A stretch of DNA of 64,000 bases, taken from BOG-1112 sp964611335. GTDB taxonomy: Bacteria; Bdellovibrionota_B; Oligoflexia; Oligoflexales; Bog-1112. The stretch is from assembly GCA_964611335.1 (NCBI GenBank), contig CAZSXR010000002.1, positions 372,001 through 436,000 of the forward strand. The letters run 5' to 3'. The notes beneath the pieces were generated by a model. The model was given only the letters and a program-made list of their open reading frames with translations, did no database searches and was not told where the DNA came from. Numbering within the stretch: position 1 is the first letter of the stretch; each line of letters starts with the position of its first letter. This document shows positions 43,545 through 50,793 of the stretch, in pieces. The position numbers and the translations under genes were made by a program.

Positions 43545-44531
43545 ATGTTTTCAAAAAGAAAATATATTCTATTTATTACAATTTGTCTAATTGGGATTAT
43601 AGTCTTTTTAAGCACAACTAAATTACAACCCATTCATAAAACAAAAATTGCAATCGCAAATTGGGGGAAACACATATCTCTTGAACGCACAATTCAAGGT
43701 ATTAAAGATGGTTTTAATAAAGCGGGCTATATAGAAGGAGAGCACTTTCAATATGAAATTCTTGACGCACAATTTAATCAATCCCTAATCTCTTCTATAA
43801 TTACACAACTAAAAAAAAACAACCCGACACTGTTGATTGCGCTTGCAACTCCAGTGGCTCAAATCGCAAGAAATGAAATCACTGACATACCAATTATTTT
43901 CACAGATATAACAGACCCTCTTAATTCCGGGTTAATAGAAGAAGACCTCAAACCGCTTAACAACATAACAGGAGTTTCTGACCAACAGGATCTCGACGCG
44001 TTCCTTGATTTTGTTTTAAAACTGATCCCACGCGCAGAAAAAATAGGTATTTTATTTTCTAGCTCTGAAAGCAATGATCGATCTCTTGTTAAAATGATGG
44101 AGTCTGCAGCAGCTCATCATACCATGCAGGTTCTTGCGATGCCCATTGAAGATTCCCGCAATATTCAGAATATAATGCAAAAATTTAAAAATTCGGTAGA
44201 TTTAATTTACTTAGGCACAAGTGCTTCTATACAAAACTCTATCTCTGAAATCGCACACGAATCAGATCTGCTGAAAATCCCAATTTTCAATTCGGATGAG
44301 GAAAAGGTCTATAGCCACCAGGTCTTTGCGGCCTATACAGTCTCCTATTACAAAATAGGATTACAAACAGCAAAACTCGCTTTAGAAATTCTAAAAGGAA
44401 CCAAACCTGAAAATACCAATATTTTCTTTCCAAAACTAGAAGATCACTCTGGCTACATAAGCAAGAAAAAAGCTGAAGAACTTGGGATTTTGATTCCAAG
44501 CGATTTAAAAAATACAACCCTAATTGAATAG
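43545..44531 (+). CDS. Orphan ABC-type substrate-binding protein (ABC_sub_bind/DUF534 type)
   Basis: The 328-aa protein has an N-terminal hydrophobic segment (8-25) and a periplasmic-binding fold: IAIANWGKH, GIKDGFNKAGYIEGEHFQYE, LIALATPVAQIARNE, PIIFTDITDPLNSGLI, NNITGVSDQQD and FPKLEDHSGYISKKKAEELGI. This is the ABC_sub_bind family, often tied to tryptophan/tyrosine or sensory systems. No permease or ATPase adjoins it. The helix may anchor it to the membrane. Confidence 0.85.
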   Translation: MFSKRKYILFITICLIGIIVFLSTTKLQPIHKTKIAIANWGKHISLERTIQGIKDGFNKAGYIEGEHFQYEILDAQFNQSLISSIITQLKKNNPTLLIALATPVAQIARNEITDIPIIFTDITDPLNSGLIEEDLKPLNNITGVSDQQDLDAFLDFVLKLIPRAEKIGILFSSSESNDRSLVKMMESAAAHHTMQVLAMPIEDSRNIQNIMQKFKNSVDLIYLGTSASIQNSISEIAHESDLLKIPIFNSDEEKVYSHQVFAAYTVSYYKIGLQTAKLALEILKGTKPENTNIFFPKLEDHSGYISKKKAEELGILIPSDLKNTTLIE

Positions 44532-44568
44532 AAATCCATATAAAGCGTCTCCTTTTCAATTAAAAAAT

Positions 44569-44597
44569 TTGACAGAAGTCTCGCAATAAAGTTAATT
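44569..44597 (+). promoter_or_regulatory. Promoter of the S1-domain protein gene
   Basis: TTGACA (44569-44574) and TTAATT (44592-44597) are separated by 17 nt, 31 nt before the GTG start at 44628. Confidence 0.55.
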
Positions 44598-44627
44598 TCG
44601 CAACCTAATCAGTTCTGAGGAATTTTT

Positions 44628-46160
44628 GTGAAAAAATTTGAATTTAATTGGGAAGAAGATGATTCTTCTTTCGAAGATAATAAGACGGATGATAACTCTG
44701 AATTTCAACAGTTATTCGACGCATCCGTTGGGAAAAACGGCGAAGGGCTCCATTACCGTAAAGGCGAAAAAGTCAAGGCCATGATCGTTCATCTATCGGA
44801 CGATGGCAACGATGTCATGCTTGAACTCGGAGTTAAAGATTCGGGAATTATCTCCAAACAAGAACTCTTATCTCCTGATGGATCTTTTCCCTATAAAGTC
44901 GGGGACACAATCGAAGCTTTTGTAGTCGCAAAACGAGACGGCGAAATTCTTCTCAGCAACTCCCTTTCACACAAAGTGCTCAAAGAAAGCGCAATCGAAG
45001 ACGCTTACAACGCACGAATCCCTGTAAAAGCTAAAGTTATAGCCCTCAATAAAGGGGGATTTGAAGTTTCTGTTCTTGGTCGCAAGGGTTTTTGTCCTAT
45101 ATCCCAAATCGATATTGTTCGCGTAACAGATGGAAACGAATATCTTGGAAAAGAGTTCGATTTCCTTGTTCAGAAAGTTCAAGGAAGAGACATAGTCCTC
45201 TCTCGCGCAGCGCTTCTAAAGCGGAAAGCTCAAGAAGTTCTTTCAACACTCAAAGAAAATGAAGAACTTGATGGGATTGTAAAGGAGCTTCGCTCTTTTG
45301 GAGCAATGGTCGACATCGGCGGCATAGTTGGAATGCTTCACATTTCAGAAATCAGTTACGGCCGTGTCAATGATGTGTCAGATGTTCTTAAAGTCGGCGA
45401 GCGCATTCGCGTTAAAATTTTAAAAATAGAACAACCGGATCCGCAAGCTCTCCCAAGAATCAGTTTGAGTCGTAAACAGGCTCAATCCGATCCTTGGTTA
45501 GATTTAGGAGAGAAAGTTCAGGTTGGAGCTTCTTATATTGGAAAAGTTGTACGATTGACCCATTTCGGAGCTTTCGTGGAGATTTTCCCCGGCGTGGATG
45601 GACTCATTCACCTGTCTGAAATGAGTTGGCTTAAACGCGTTCACAGCCCTTCAGAATTGCTCTCCTTAGGTGACAATGTCGATGTTCGCGTTCTGGAAAT
45701 CGATCCTGAAAAAAGGCGCCTTTCACTTTCCATCAAATCCGTTGATGCGGATCCATGGCTTAAAGTTGCTCAGGATTTTAAGGAAGGCAGTGAGCATGAA
45801 GTTCCTGTAAACGCTCTCAAAGGTTTTGGAGCCCTTGTAGAACTCACTGAAGGTGTTCTCGGACTCGTTCCACGCTCAAGCCTTTTCAAGGCCTATGGTG
45901 AATCCTACCGCCGTAAAGCAAGCCCACCTCAAAAGATCCGCGTAAAAATTATACGTGTTGATAAAGAACATCGTAAAATTCTACTCGCTCCAGCGGGTCT
46001 TGACCAAGATGATGAGGCTCAAAAAGACTATGAAGAATATTTGAAGCTCTCCTCAAACACTAAAATGGAGCCTTCAAATTCAAAGGAAAAGTCTGGATCT
46101 GACATTAAAATGGGAACTTTCGGAGAGCTTCTTTCCCATTCTCTCAACAAGAAGAAATAG
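44628..46160 (+). CDS. rpsA: Ribosomal protein S1-type RNA-binding protein
   Basis: The 510-aa protein begins with GTG (GAGGA 5 nt upstream) and an acidic N-terminus, then about five S1 OB-fold repeats (roughly 45-115, 125-195, 205-280, 297-370, 380-455). The third and fourth are best conserved (LDGIVKELRSFGAMVDIGG; GKVVRLTHFGAFVEIFPGVD, then GLIHLSEMSW). It is shorter than E. coli S1 (557 aa, six repeats), but similar to S1 of other lineages. It delivers mRNA to the ribosome. Confidence 0.87.
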   Translation: MKKFEFNWEEDDSSFEDNKTDDNSEFQQLFDASVGKNGEGLHYRKGEKVKAMIVHLSDDGNDVMLELGVKDSGIISKQELLSPDGSFPYKVGDTIEAFVVAKRDGEILLSNSLSHKVLKESAIEDAYNARIPVKAKVIALNKGGFEVSVLGRKGFCPISQIDIVRVTDGNEYLGKEFDFLVQKVQGRDIVLSRAALLKRKAQEVLSTLKENEELDGIVKELRSFGAMVDIGGIVGMLHISEISYGRVNDVSDVLKVGERIRVKILKIEQPDPQALPRISLSRKQAQSDPWLDLGEKVQVGASYIGKVVRLTHFGAFVEIFPGVDGLIHLSEMSWLKRVHSPSELLSLGDNVDVRVLEIDPEKRRLSLSIKSVDADPWLKVAQDFKEGSEHEVPVNALKGFGALVELTEGVLGLVPRSSLFKAYGESYRRKASPPQKIRVKIIRVDKEHRKILLAPAGLDQDDEAQKDYEEYLKLSSNTKMEPSNSKEKSGSDIKMGTFGELLSHSLNKKK

Positions 46161-46193
46161 AAACTCGCGAATATCTTCTAAGTGTTGTTTAGC

Positions 46194-46222
46194 TTGACCC
46201 TTCCCTTAGGTCTTGTTAAACA
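46194..46222 (+). promoter_or_regulatory. Promoter of the SRP RNA gene
   Basis: TTGACC (46194-46199) and TAAACA (46217-46222) with a 17-nt spacer lie just upstream of the 4.5S RNA. Confidence 0.5.
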
Positions 46223-46238
46223 TGCTTGGCTTTGCTAT

Positions 46239-46358
46239 AGCGCAAAGTGATAGCTAGATCCCAGATGGTGGCTATCCGTGAACTCCGCCAGAGCCGGAAG
46301 GCAGCAACGGTAGCGGAAACAGTCAGGTGTTTGGGTCATCTAGTTATCACTTTGCGCT
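46239..46358 (+). ncRNA. ffs: 4.5S signal recognition particle RNA (small bacterial type)
   Basis: AGCGCAAAGTGATAGCTAGA at the 5' side pairs with the 3' TCTAGTTATCACTTTGCGCT to form the long stem. The apical Ffh-binding part is present (CCAGAGCCGGAAGGCAGCAA with the GGAA-type tetraloop region and asymmetric loop CAGCAACGG). Length about 120 nt; six T follow at 46361-46366. Exact 5' end is uncertain by about 10 nt. Location just before dnaX is common. Confidence 0.93.
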
Positions 46359-46382
46359 AATTTTTTGTAAAGGTTGTCCAAC

Positions 46383-47996
46383 TTGGCTTACCAACCTCTA
46401 GCTCGCAAATACCGTCCAGAGCAATTTTCAGATCTCATAGGTCAAGAAGCTGTTTCACAGGCTCTTGCAAATGCTATCCGTTTGGGTCGAGAACCAAGCG
46501 GCATTATTTTTTCAGGTCTCAGAGGCATCGGGAAAACAACATCTGCGCGTGTATTTGCAAAAGCGTTGAATTGCGACAACGGACCAAGTCCTGAGCCTTG
46601 CAATCACTGTTACAGCTGTAAAGCGATTGCAGGAACTTACCACGAAGATGTCATTGAAATTGATGGTGCATCTAATAACAGCGTTGCAGAAATAAGATCC
46701 CTTCAGGAAACACTTGCTTACACACCACAGAGATCACGGTTTAAAGTTTACATCATTGATGAAGTTCACATGCTTTCGAACAGCGCTTTTAATGCGCTTT
46801 TGAAAACTCTTGAAGAACCTCCTCAAAATGTAGTTTTCATTTTAGCAACAACAGAACTGCATAAAGTTCCGAAAACAGTCGTAAGCCGTTGTCAAACATT
46901 CTATCTGAAAAGAGTAAGCGCTTCCGCAATTCAAAAAAGATTACGTGATATTCTGGTTCAAGAGCAGTTGGTGTTTACCGAAGACGCCCTTGCAATCATC
47001 GCACAAGAAGCTAATGGCTCCGTGCGTGACGCTCTCACACTATTAGATCAAGTCATCGCTTTAGGAGGGGGAGAAGTAAAAAAAGAAAGTCTTAAACTTT
47101 TGCTTAGCTCATTCTCAAATTCATTTTTTATAAAATTTCTAGACGCTCTGTTGGAAAAGCAAGCTTCGTCATGTTTAAATCTTATAGCAGAATTAAATCA
47201 AGAAGGAGTTGAATTTGAAACGGTCGTAGAAGACCTAGCGTCCTACCTTCGTCATATCATGATCTTGAAAACTTTAGGAACTCAAGTCAAAGATGACACT
47301 CTTGCAAAACTTAGCGATGAAGATAAAATTCTTCTCCAAAACTTGGGGAAAAAGACACCTGACTCTCTTTTGCATGACCTCTTCCATCAGCTCATGCAGT
47401 GTTCCCAAGAGATGGATGCATCATGGTTAGATCGTTTTGTATTTGAAAATTACTGCCTAGAATGGTGTTTCAAACAGGAAACATCTCAACTTTCAACCCA
47501 CATTCGGACTACCCCTTCTCATAACCTTCAGAACCCTTCCCAAACACCTAGCGTGAAGGTTCCTGAAGTCGTTGCAGAGCAAGGGTTCCCAAGTTCGTGG
47601 GAACACTTTATCAATCGCACTAAACAACAAAGCCCTTTTCAAGGACGCAAATTAGAAGAACTTTCATGTCTGGAATTTTCTGAGAAAAAGATTCTCGTTG
47701 CTGTGGATCCAAAAAGCTTCTTTGGTGAAGAAATTCTAAAGCCCGAAGCTCAAAAGAAATTTCTCCAGCTATTTTCAGAACTTTTTCAATTCAAAGGAAT
47801 TTTTGAAGTTCGCAATAAAAATTGGGGGTTCCCTCAAAATTCTACACCTCTCCCCGAATCTGTGCTTGATGAAAAAACCAGAAAGGAACAAGAGCTTCGT
47901 AAAACCCTTGAAAAAGAAGCACATTTACATCCTCTTACCCAAGCTGTACTAACTGAGTTTGGAGCCAGAATTGAGAAGACAGAGATTCATCTCTGA
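46383..47996 (+). CDS. dnaX: DNA polymerase III subunits gamma/tau
   Basis: TTG 46383 gives MAYQPLARKYRPEQF, matching the usual DnaX start, with AAAGG 7-9 nt upstream; TTG 46374 is too near the ribosome site. The 537-aa protein has Walker A GLRGIGKTTSAR, zinc Cys in CDNGPSPEPCNHCYSC, VYIIDEVHMLS and the sensor LATTELHKVPKTVVSRCQ. It is the clamp-loader motor. An AGGAGG (47063-47068) nine nt before an A7 run (47078-47084) resembles the E. coli frameshift signal. Confidence 0.95.
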   Translation: MAYQPLARKYRPEQFSDLIGQEAVSQALANAIRLGREPSGIIFSGLRGIGKTTSARVFAKALNCDNGPSPEPCNHCYSCKAIAGTYHEDVIEIDGASNNSVAEIRSLQETLAYTPQRSRFKVYIIDEVHMLSNSAFNALLKTLEEPPQNVVFILATTELHKVPKTVVSRCQTFYLKRVSASAIQKRLRDILVQEQLVFTEDALAIIAQEANGSVRDALTLLDQVIALGGGEVKKESLKLLLSSFSNSFFIKFLDALLEKQASSCLNLIAELNQEGVEFETVVEDLASYLRHIMILKTLGTQVKDDTLAKLSDEDKILLQNLGKKTPDSLLHDLFHQLMQCSQEMDASWLDRFVFENYCLEWCFKQETSQLSTHIRTTPSHNLQNPSQTPSVKVPEVVAEQGFPSSWEHFINRTKQQSPFQGRKLEELSCLEFSEKKILVAVDPKSFFGEEILKPEAQKKFLQLFSELFQFKGIFEVRNKNWGFPQNSTPLPESVLDEKTRKEQELRKTLEKEAHLHPLTQAVLTEFGARIEKTEIHL

Positions 47997-48007
47997 GGAC
48001 ATAAACC

Positions 48008-48625
48008 ATGAAGAAGCATACCGCTAAAATTCTCTACTTGGGAGCTAGAGGTTCAGGGAAAACTACAAATCTTCGATCACTCTTGCCTCTAGTCAAAGAA
48101 GATCACAAAATAGCCCACCTGAGTCTTCATGAAGACAACTCACATCTCTTTGAGTTTTTACCCATTCACTACGGGATTATAGAGAATATAGATTTAACCC
48201 TTCACATTTTTGGTTTTTCTATAGATCATCCTCTCGAGTCCCTTCGAAAAATGATATTTTCTAGTGTAGATGCTTTTGTCTTTATTATAGATTCAAGAGT
48301 TGAGCGTTTTATTGCAAATAGAGTAGCTTATGAACAAACCCGATTTATTTTTCAAGAAGAGGGTTATTCTCTTGAAGGATTCCCCCAAGTTCTCCAATTC
48401 AATAAAAGAGATGAGAAAGAAATATTTAGTTCAGACATTTTAAGTAAAGCTTTTAATGCTTACGAAAGTGCAGAACATGAAGCTGTTGCAACAAAAACGG
48501 AAGGCACAATTGAGACTCTAAATTTGATTACAAGAAAGATAATAGATCAAATCATTCCATCTTATTCCTACTCTCACGAAATCAATTTTAAAAAAAATAT
48601 AAAATTAAGTGAGGTCTGCACTTAA
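48008..48625 (+). CDS. MglA-like small GTPase with altered switch II
   Basis: The 205-aa protein resembles MglA along its length: P-loop GARGSGKTT (12-20), FEFLPIHYG (48-56, MglA FLPLSLG), FIIDSRVERFIAN (92-104) and QFNKRD (130-135, the NKxD base motif). The VPGQ/DxxG switch II of MglA is replaced around LHIFGFSIDH (65-74), so GTP hydrolysis may be impaired or need a partner. MglA sets polarity and motility in myxobacteria and Bdellovibrio. It lies 9 nt after dnaX and overlaps the next gene by one base. Confidence 0.82.
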   Translation: MKKHTAKILYLGARGSGKTTNLRSLLPLVKEDHKIAHLSLHEDNSHLFEFLPIHYGIIENIDLTLHIFGFSIDHPLESLRKMIFSSVDAFVFIIDSRVERFIANRVAYEQTRFIFQEEGYSLEGFPQVLQFNKRDEKEIFSSDILSKAFNAYESAEHEAVATKTEGTIETLNLITRKIIDQIIPSYSYSHEINFKKNIKLSEVCT

Positions 48626-49092
48626 TGCACATTTATGCCTCGACGAGTAAAATTATCGTTCTTGTTGGGTTTTTAGACTCCAATAATACCTTTCTTTTTC
48701 CTTCTCAAAATGTTCTCTTCCCTGGGCTACATTTTGAAAACAAAGCTCTCGTTCCCATTTATGATCAAATTTTGAATCATATTCGAAGGCACTGCTTATT
48801 AAATATACAAGGTCGAGATTTCGAGCTTGATCCACTTTTTGCTCAGACACTCCTTGTGGATAATGAAGAGGCCACTTTGTATCTGGGAGTGGTACGAAAT
48901 TTGAAAGAAGCACAACCTAGATACTTGCAAACACTTCCTATTCTTTTACAAGGCATGCGAAAAGATAGAAGTCGCTTAGCTTATTTGAAGGCTTTGCAAG
49001 TCTTGAGCGGTAGTCGAGAGCAAAATGTTCGAGCAATTGAAATCCAAGAATCTTCCGCACACAAAAGCACGCAACCGATTGATAAAACATAG
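48625..49092 (+). CDS. Unknown protein coupled to the MglA-like GTPase
   Basis: A 155-aa protein whose ATG shares a base with the GTPase stop (TAATG). It starts with beta-rich ASTSKIIVLVGFLDSNN, then VLFPGLHFENKALVPIYDQI and HIRRHCLLNIQGRDFELDPL, ending in a Ser/Gln-rich tail. It does not look like a Roadblock/MglB protein. Tight coupling suggests a partner or regulator of the GTPase. No family recognised. Confidence 0.65.
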   Translation: MHIYASTSKIIVLVGFLDSNNTFLFPSQNVLFPGLHFENKALVPIYDQILNHIRRHCLLNIQGRDFELDPLFAQTLLVDNEEATLYLGVVRNLKEAQPRYLQTLPILLQGMRKDRSRLAYLKALQVLSGSREQNVRAIEIQESSAHKSTQPIDKT

Positions 49093-49163
49093 TTTTCTCA
49101 TTTTTCAAAAATTCTTTAGATACCCCCCTTGATTCTTAAAAACCGAGAATTAGAATTTTTATG

Positions 49164-49185
49164 CTGGGAGGAACGGAGCTCCCAG
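49164..49185 (+). promoter_or_regulatory. Hairpin in the hsp20 leader
   Basis: CTGGGAG (49164-49170) pairs with CTCCCAG (49179-49185) around an 8-nt loop, 14 nt before the AGGAGG at 49199-49204. A thermosensor or stability role is possible but not shown. Confidence 0.35.
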
Positions 49186-49214
49186 GAAGGTTTTTGATAG
49201 GAGGAATGAAGATC

Positions 49215-49685
49215 ATGGCTTGGTTTAATGAAAATTCTAATATTCCTGTTCAGAAGAGAACTCAGAGCTTGGCCCCTCGGGACAACCTTTTTGGATTGAT
49301 TGATGATTTCTTCAAAGATTGGGGCTCGTTGAATGTTACGCCTGGTTGGAGTGAGAAGTTAGGACCTGCGCTCAATGTCTCTGAGTCATCGAATGCTTAT
49401 ATGGTGGAAGCTGAATTGCCTGGTGTAAAAAAGGAAGATATTACATTGGAATTTCATGACAATGTGCTTACCATTAAAGGAGAAAAGAAGTCCTTTAGCG
49501 AGGAGAAAAAAGAGCAGTATCATAGAATAGAAAGAAGTCACGGATCTTTTTCGCGGTCTGTTCGATTTCCAACGGATACAGATCCTGAAAAGGTCAGTGC
49601 CAAAATGGCTGATGGCGTCTTACATGTTGAAGTTTCTAAAACGACGGAAGCACAAAGAAAAAAGCGTTCGATAGCAATTACATAA
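49215..49685 (+). CDS. Hsp20/alpha-crystallin small heat-shock protein
   Basis: ATG 49215 lies 10 nt after AGGAGG (49199-49204); ATG 49206 is only one base away from it and so less likely. The 156-aa product has an N-terminal arm and the alpha-crystallin domain (about 50-145): GPALNVSESSNAYMVEAELP, GVKKEDITLEF, LTIKGEKKSF, YHRIERSHGSFSRSVRFP and ADGVLHVEVSK, with the C-terminal IAI anchor. It is an ATP-independent holdase. Confidence 0.93.
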   Translation: MAWFNENSNIPVQKRTQSLAPRDNLFGLIDDFFKDWGSLNVTPGWSEKLGPALNVSESSNAYMVEAELPGVKKEDITLEFHDNVLTIKGEKKSFSEEKKEQYHRIERSHGSFSRSVRFPTDTDPEKVSAKMADGVLHVEVSKTTEAQRKKRSIAIT

Positions 49686-49738
49686 TTCTTAACCAATTTT
49701 AAGGTCCTGAGTGTATTCTCTCTTCGAAGGAGGACACC

Positions 49739-50704
49739 ATGGACCTTTTTAAAATTATAAGTCTCACATATCTAATTTCATTTTCTGCTTTCGCCGAAAT
49801 AAGTCCTGAAGAGCTTACGGAGATTTTTGACAATAGTTCAGGAGAGGATGTGTTCTGTTTTTCAACAGAGAACACTTCATTACCACCGGACATTTCAAAA
49901 CTTCTTGAAAGCCTTAGCTCCCACGGAGGGAGCTCACATGAAGTTATAAGAGGTCATCTCGCATCACTTACACACAAAGTCAACAATGTCATTGAAGAGC
50001 TTGATTCTCATTCGGTGTACTATAATAGGATAAAAAATCTCACCAATCCAAATATCTTTTCAGGTCAAGAGAGACTTTCAAAATACAGCGGAGCAAACGC
50101 CAATAACATTAGATTCCCTAAAAATGTGAACACTTCAAATTTCTTTTCTGAACTTTTCCATGAAATAGTCTTTAAAACGTCTCAATGGAATACAATACAA
50201 CTCTCACGAACAGATCTCTTTCATGCTCACATTATCGTAAATCACAAAGAAAATGATATTTTTCTCATTTTTCATGCAAAAGAATATCCAAATGACCTTA
50301 TTCAATTCAATCCAGCTCAAACTGCACTTCTTAAGTTTTTAGACGAGACACTAGATCCAAGTATAAGCATCGAAAATCCTACAAAAGAGTTTACAAGACG
50401 AAATTTCGTTGCCTCCTTAAAAAGGAAAAAAATATGTGGTATAGATACGAGTTCTGCCACCTTTTCATTTCTAAGAGACCCTTCTATGGATGAGAGCACT
50501 CTCAACCAAGCTTTTTTCAGCGAAAACGGTTCTAAAGGAGAACTTGCAATCGTCCATTATTACCCAAGAGAAGGAGCCCCCCTCTTTTTCGACTTTCTCC
50601 GCGGAACTGGTTTAACCATCAGAAGTTTATTTAAAGATCCTAAATTACAGCAAGCTAACTTGTTCTTTGATGAAAATTTAAGATATAATATTCATATTTT
50701 TTAG
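49739..50704 (+). CDS. Exported protein of unknown function
   Basis: The 321-aa protein has a signal peptide (MDLFKIISLTYLISFSAFA, cleavage before EIS) and a strong GAAGGAGG site upstream. The mature part is hydrophilic, with FHEIVFKTSQW and LFHAHIIVNHKEND, which recall a metal- or protease-type HE/H pattern but match no family I recognise. Its C-terminus ends in a beta-rich stretch. Confidence 0.65.
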   Translation: MDLFKIISLTYLISFSAFAEISPEELTEIFDNSSGEDVFCFSTENTSLPPDISKLLESLSSHGGSSHEVIRGHLASLTHKVNNVIEELDSHSVYYNRIKNLTNPNIFSGQERLSKYSGANANNIRFPKNVNTSNFFSELFHEIVFKTSQWNTIQLSRTDLFHAHIIVNHKENDIFLIFHAKEYPNDLIQFNPAQTALLKFLDETLDPSISIENPTKEFTRRNFVASLKRKKICGIDTSSATFSFLRDPSMDESTLNQAFFSENGSKGELAIVHYYPREGAPLFFDFLRGTGLTIRSLFKDPKLQQANLFFDENLRYNIHIF

Positions 50705-50770
50705 AGATTCTCTCTTAAGACAGCTCTCCTCATGTTAAAATTCAACTAAAGAACAGTTCTTATATTTTAA

Positions 50771-50790
50771 AAATTCCTTATTAGGAATTT
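50771..50790 (+). promoter_or_regulatory. Hairpin sequestering the TonB-receptor ribosome site
   Basis: AAATTCC (50771-50777) pairs perfectly with GGAATTT (50784-50790) around TTATTA. The GGAA ribosome site of the receptor gene (ATG 50794) lies inside the right arm, so folding would block translation. Confidence 0.4.
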
Positions 50791-50793
50791 ATT

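Noticed and set aside
48625..49092. MglB/Roadblock partner for the MglA-like GTPase
   Set aside because: Length is near, but the sequence shows no Roadblock/LC7 pattern.
49100..49160. Heat-shock sigma-32 promoter before hsp20
   Set aside because: CTTGATTC near 49127 is loosely -35-like, but no matching -10 at the right distance was found.
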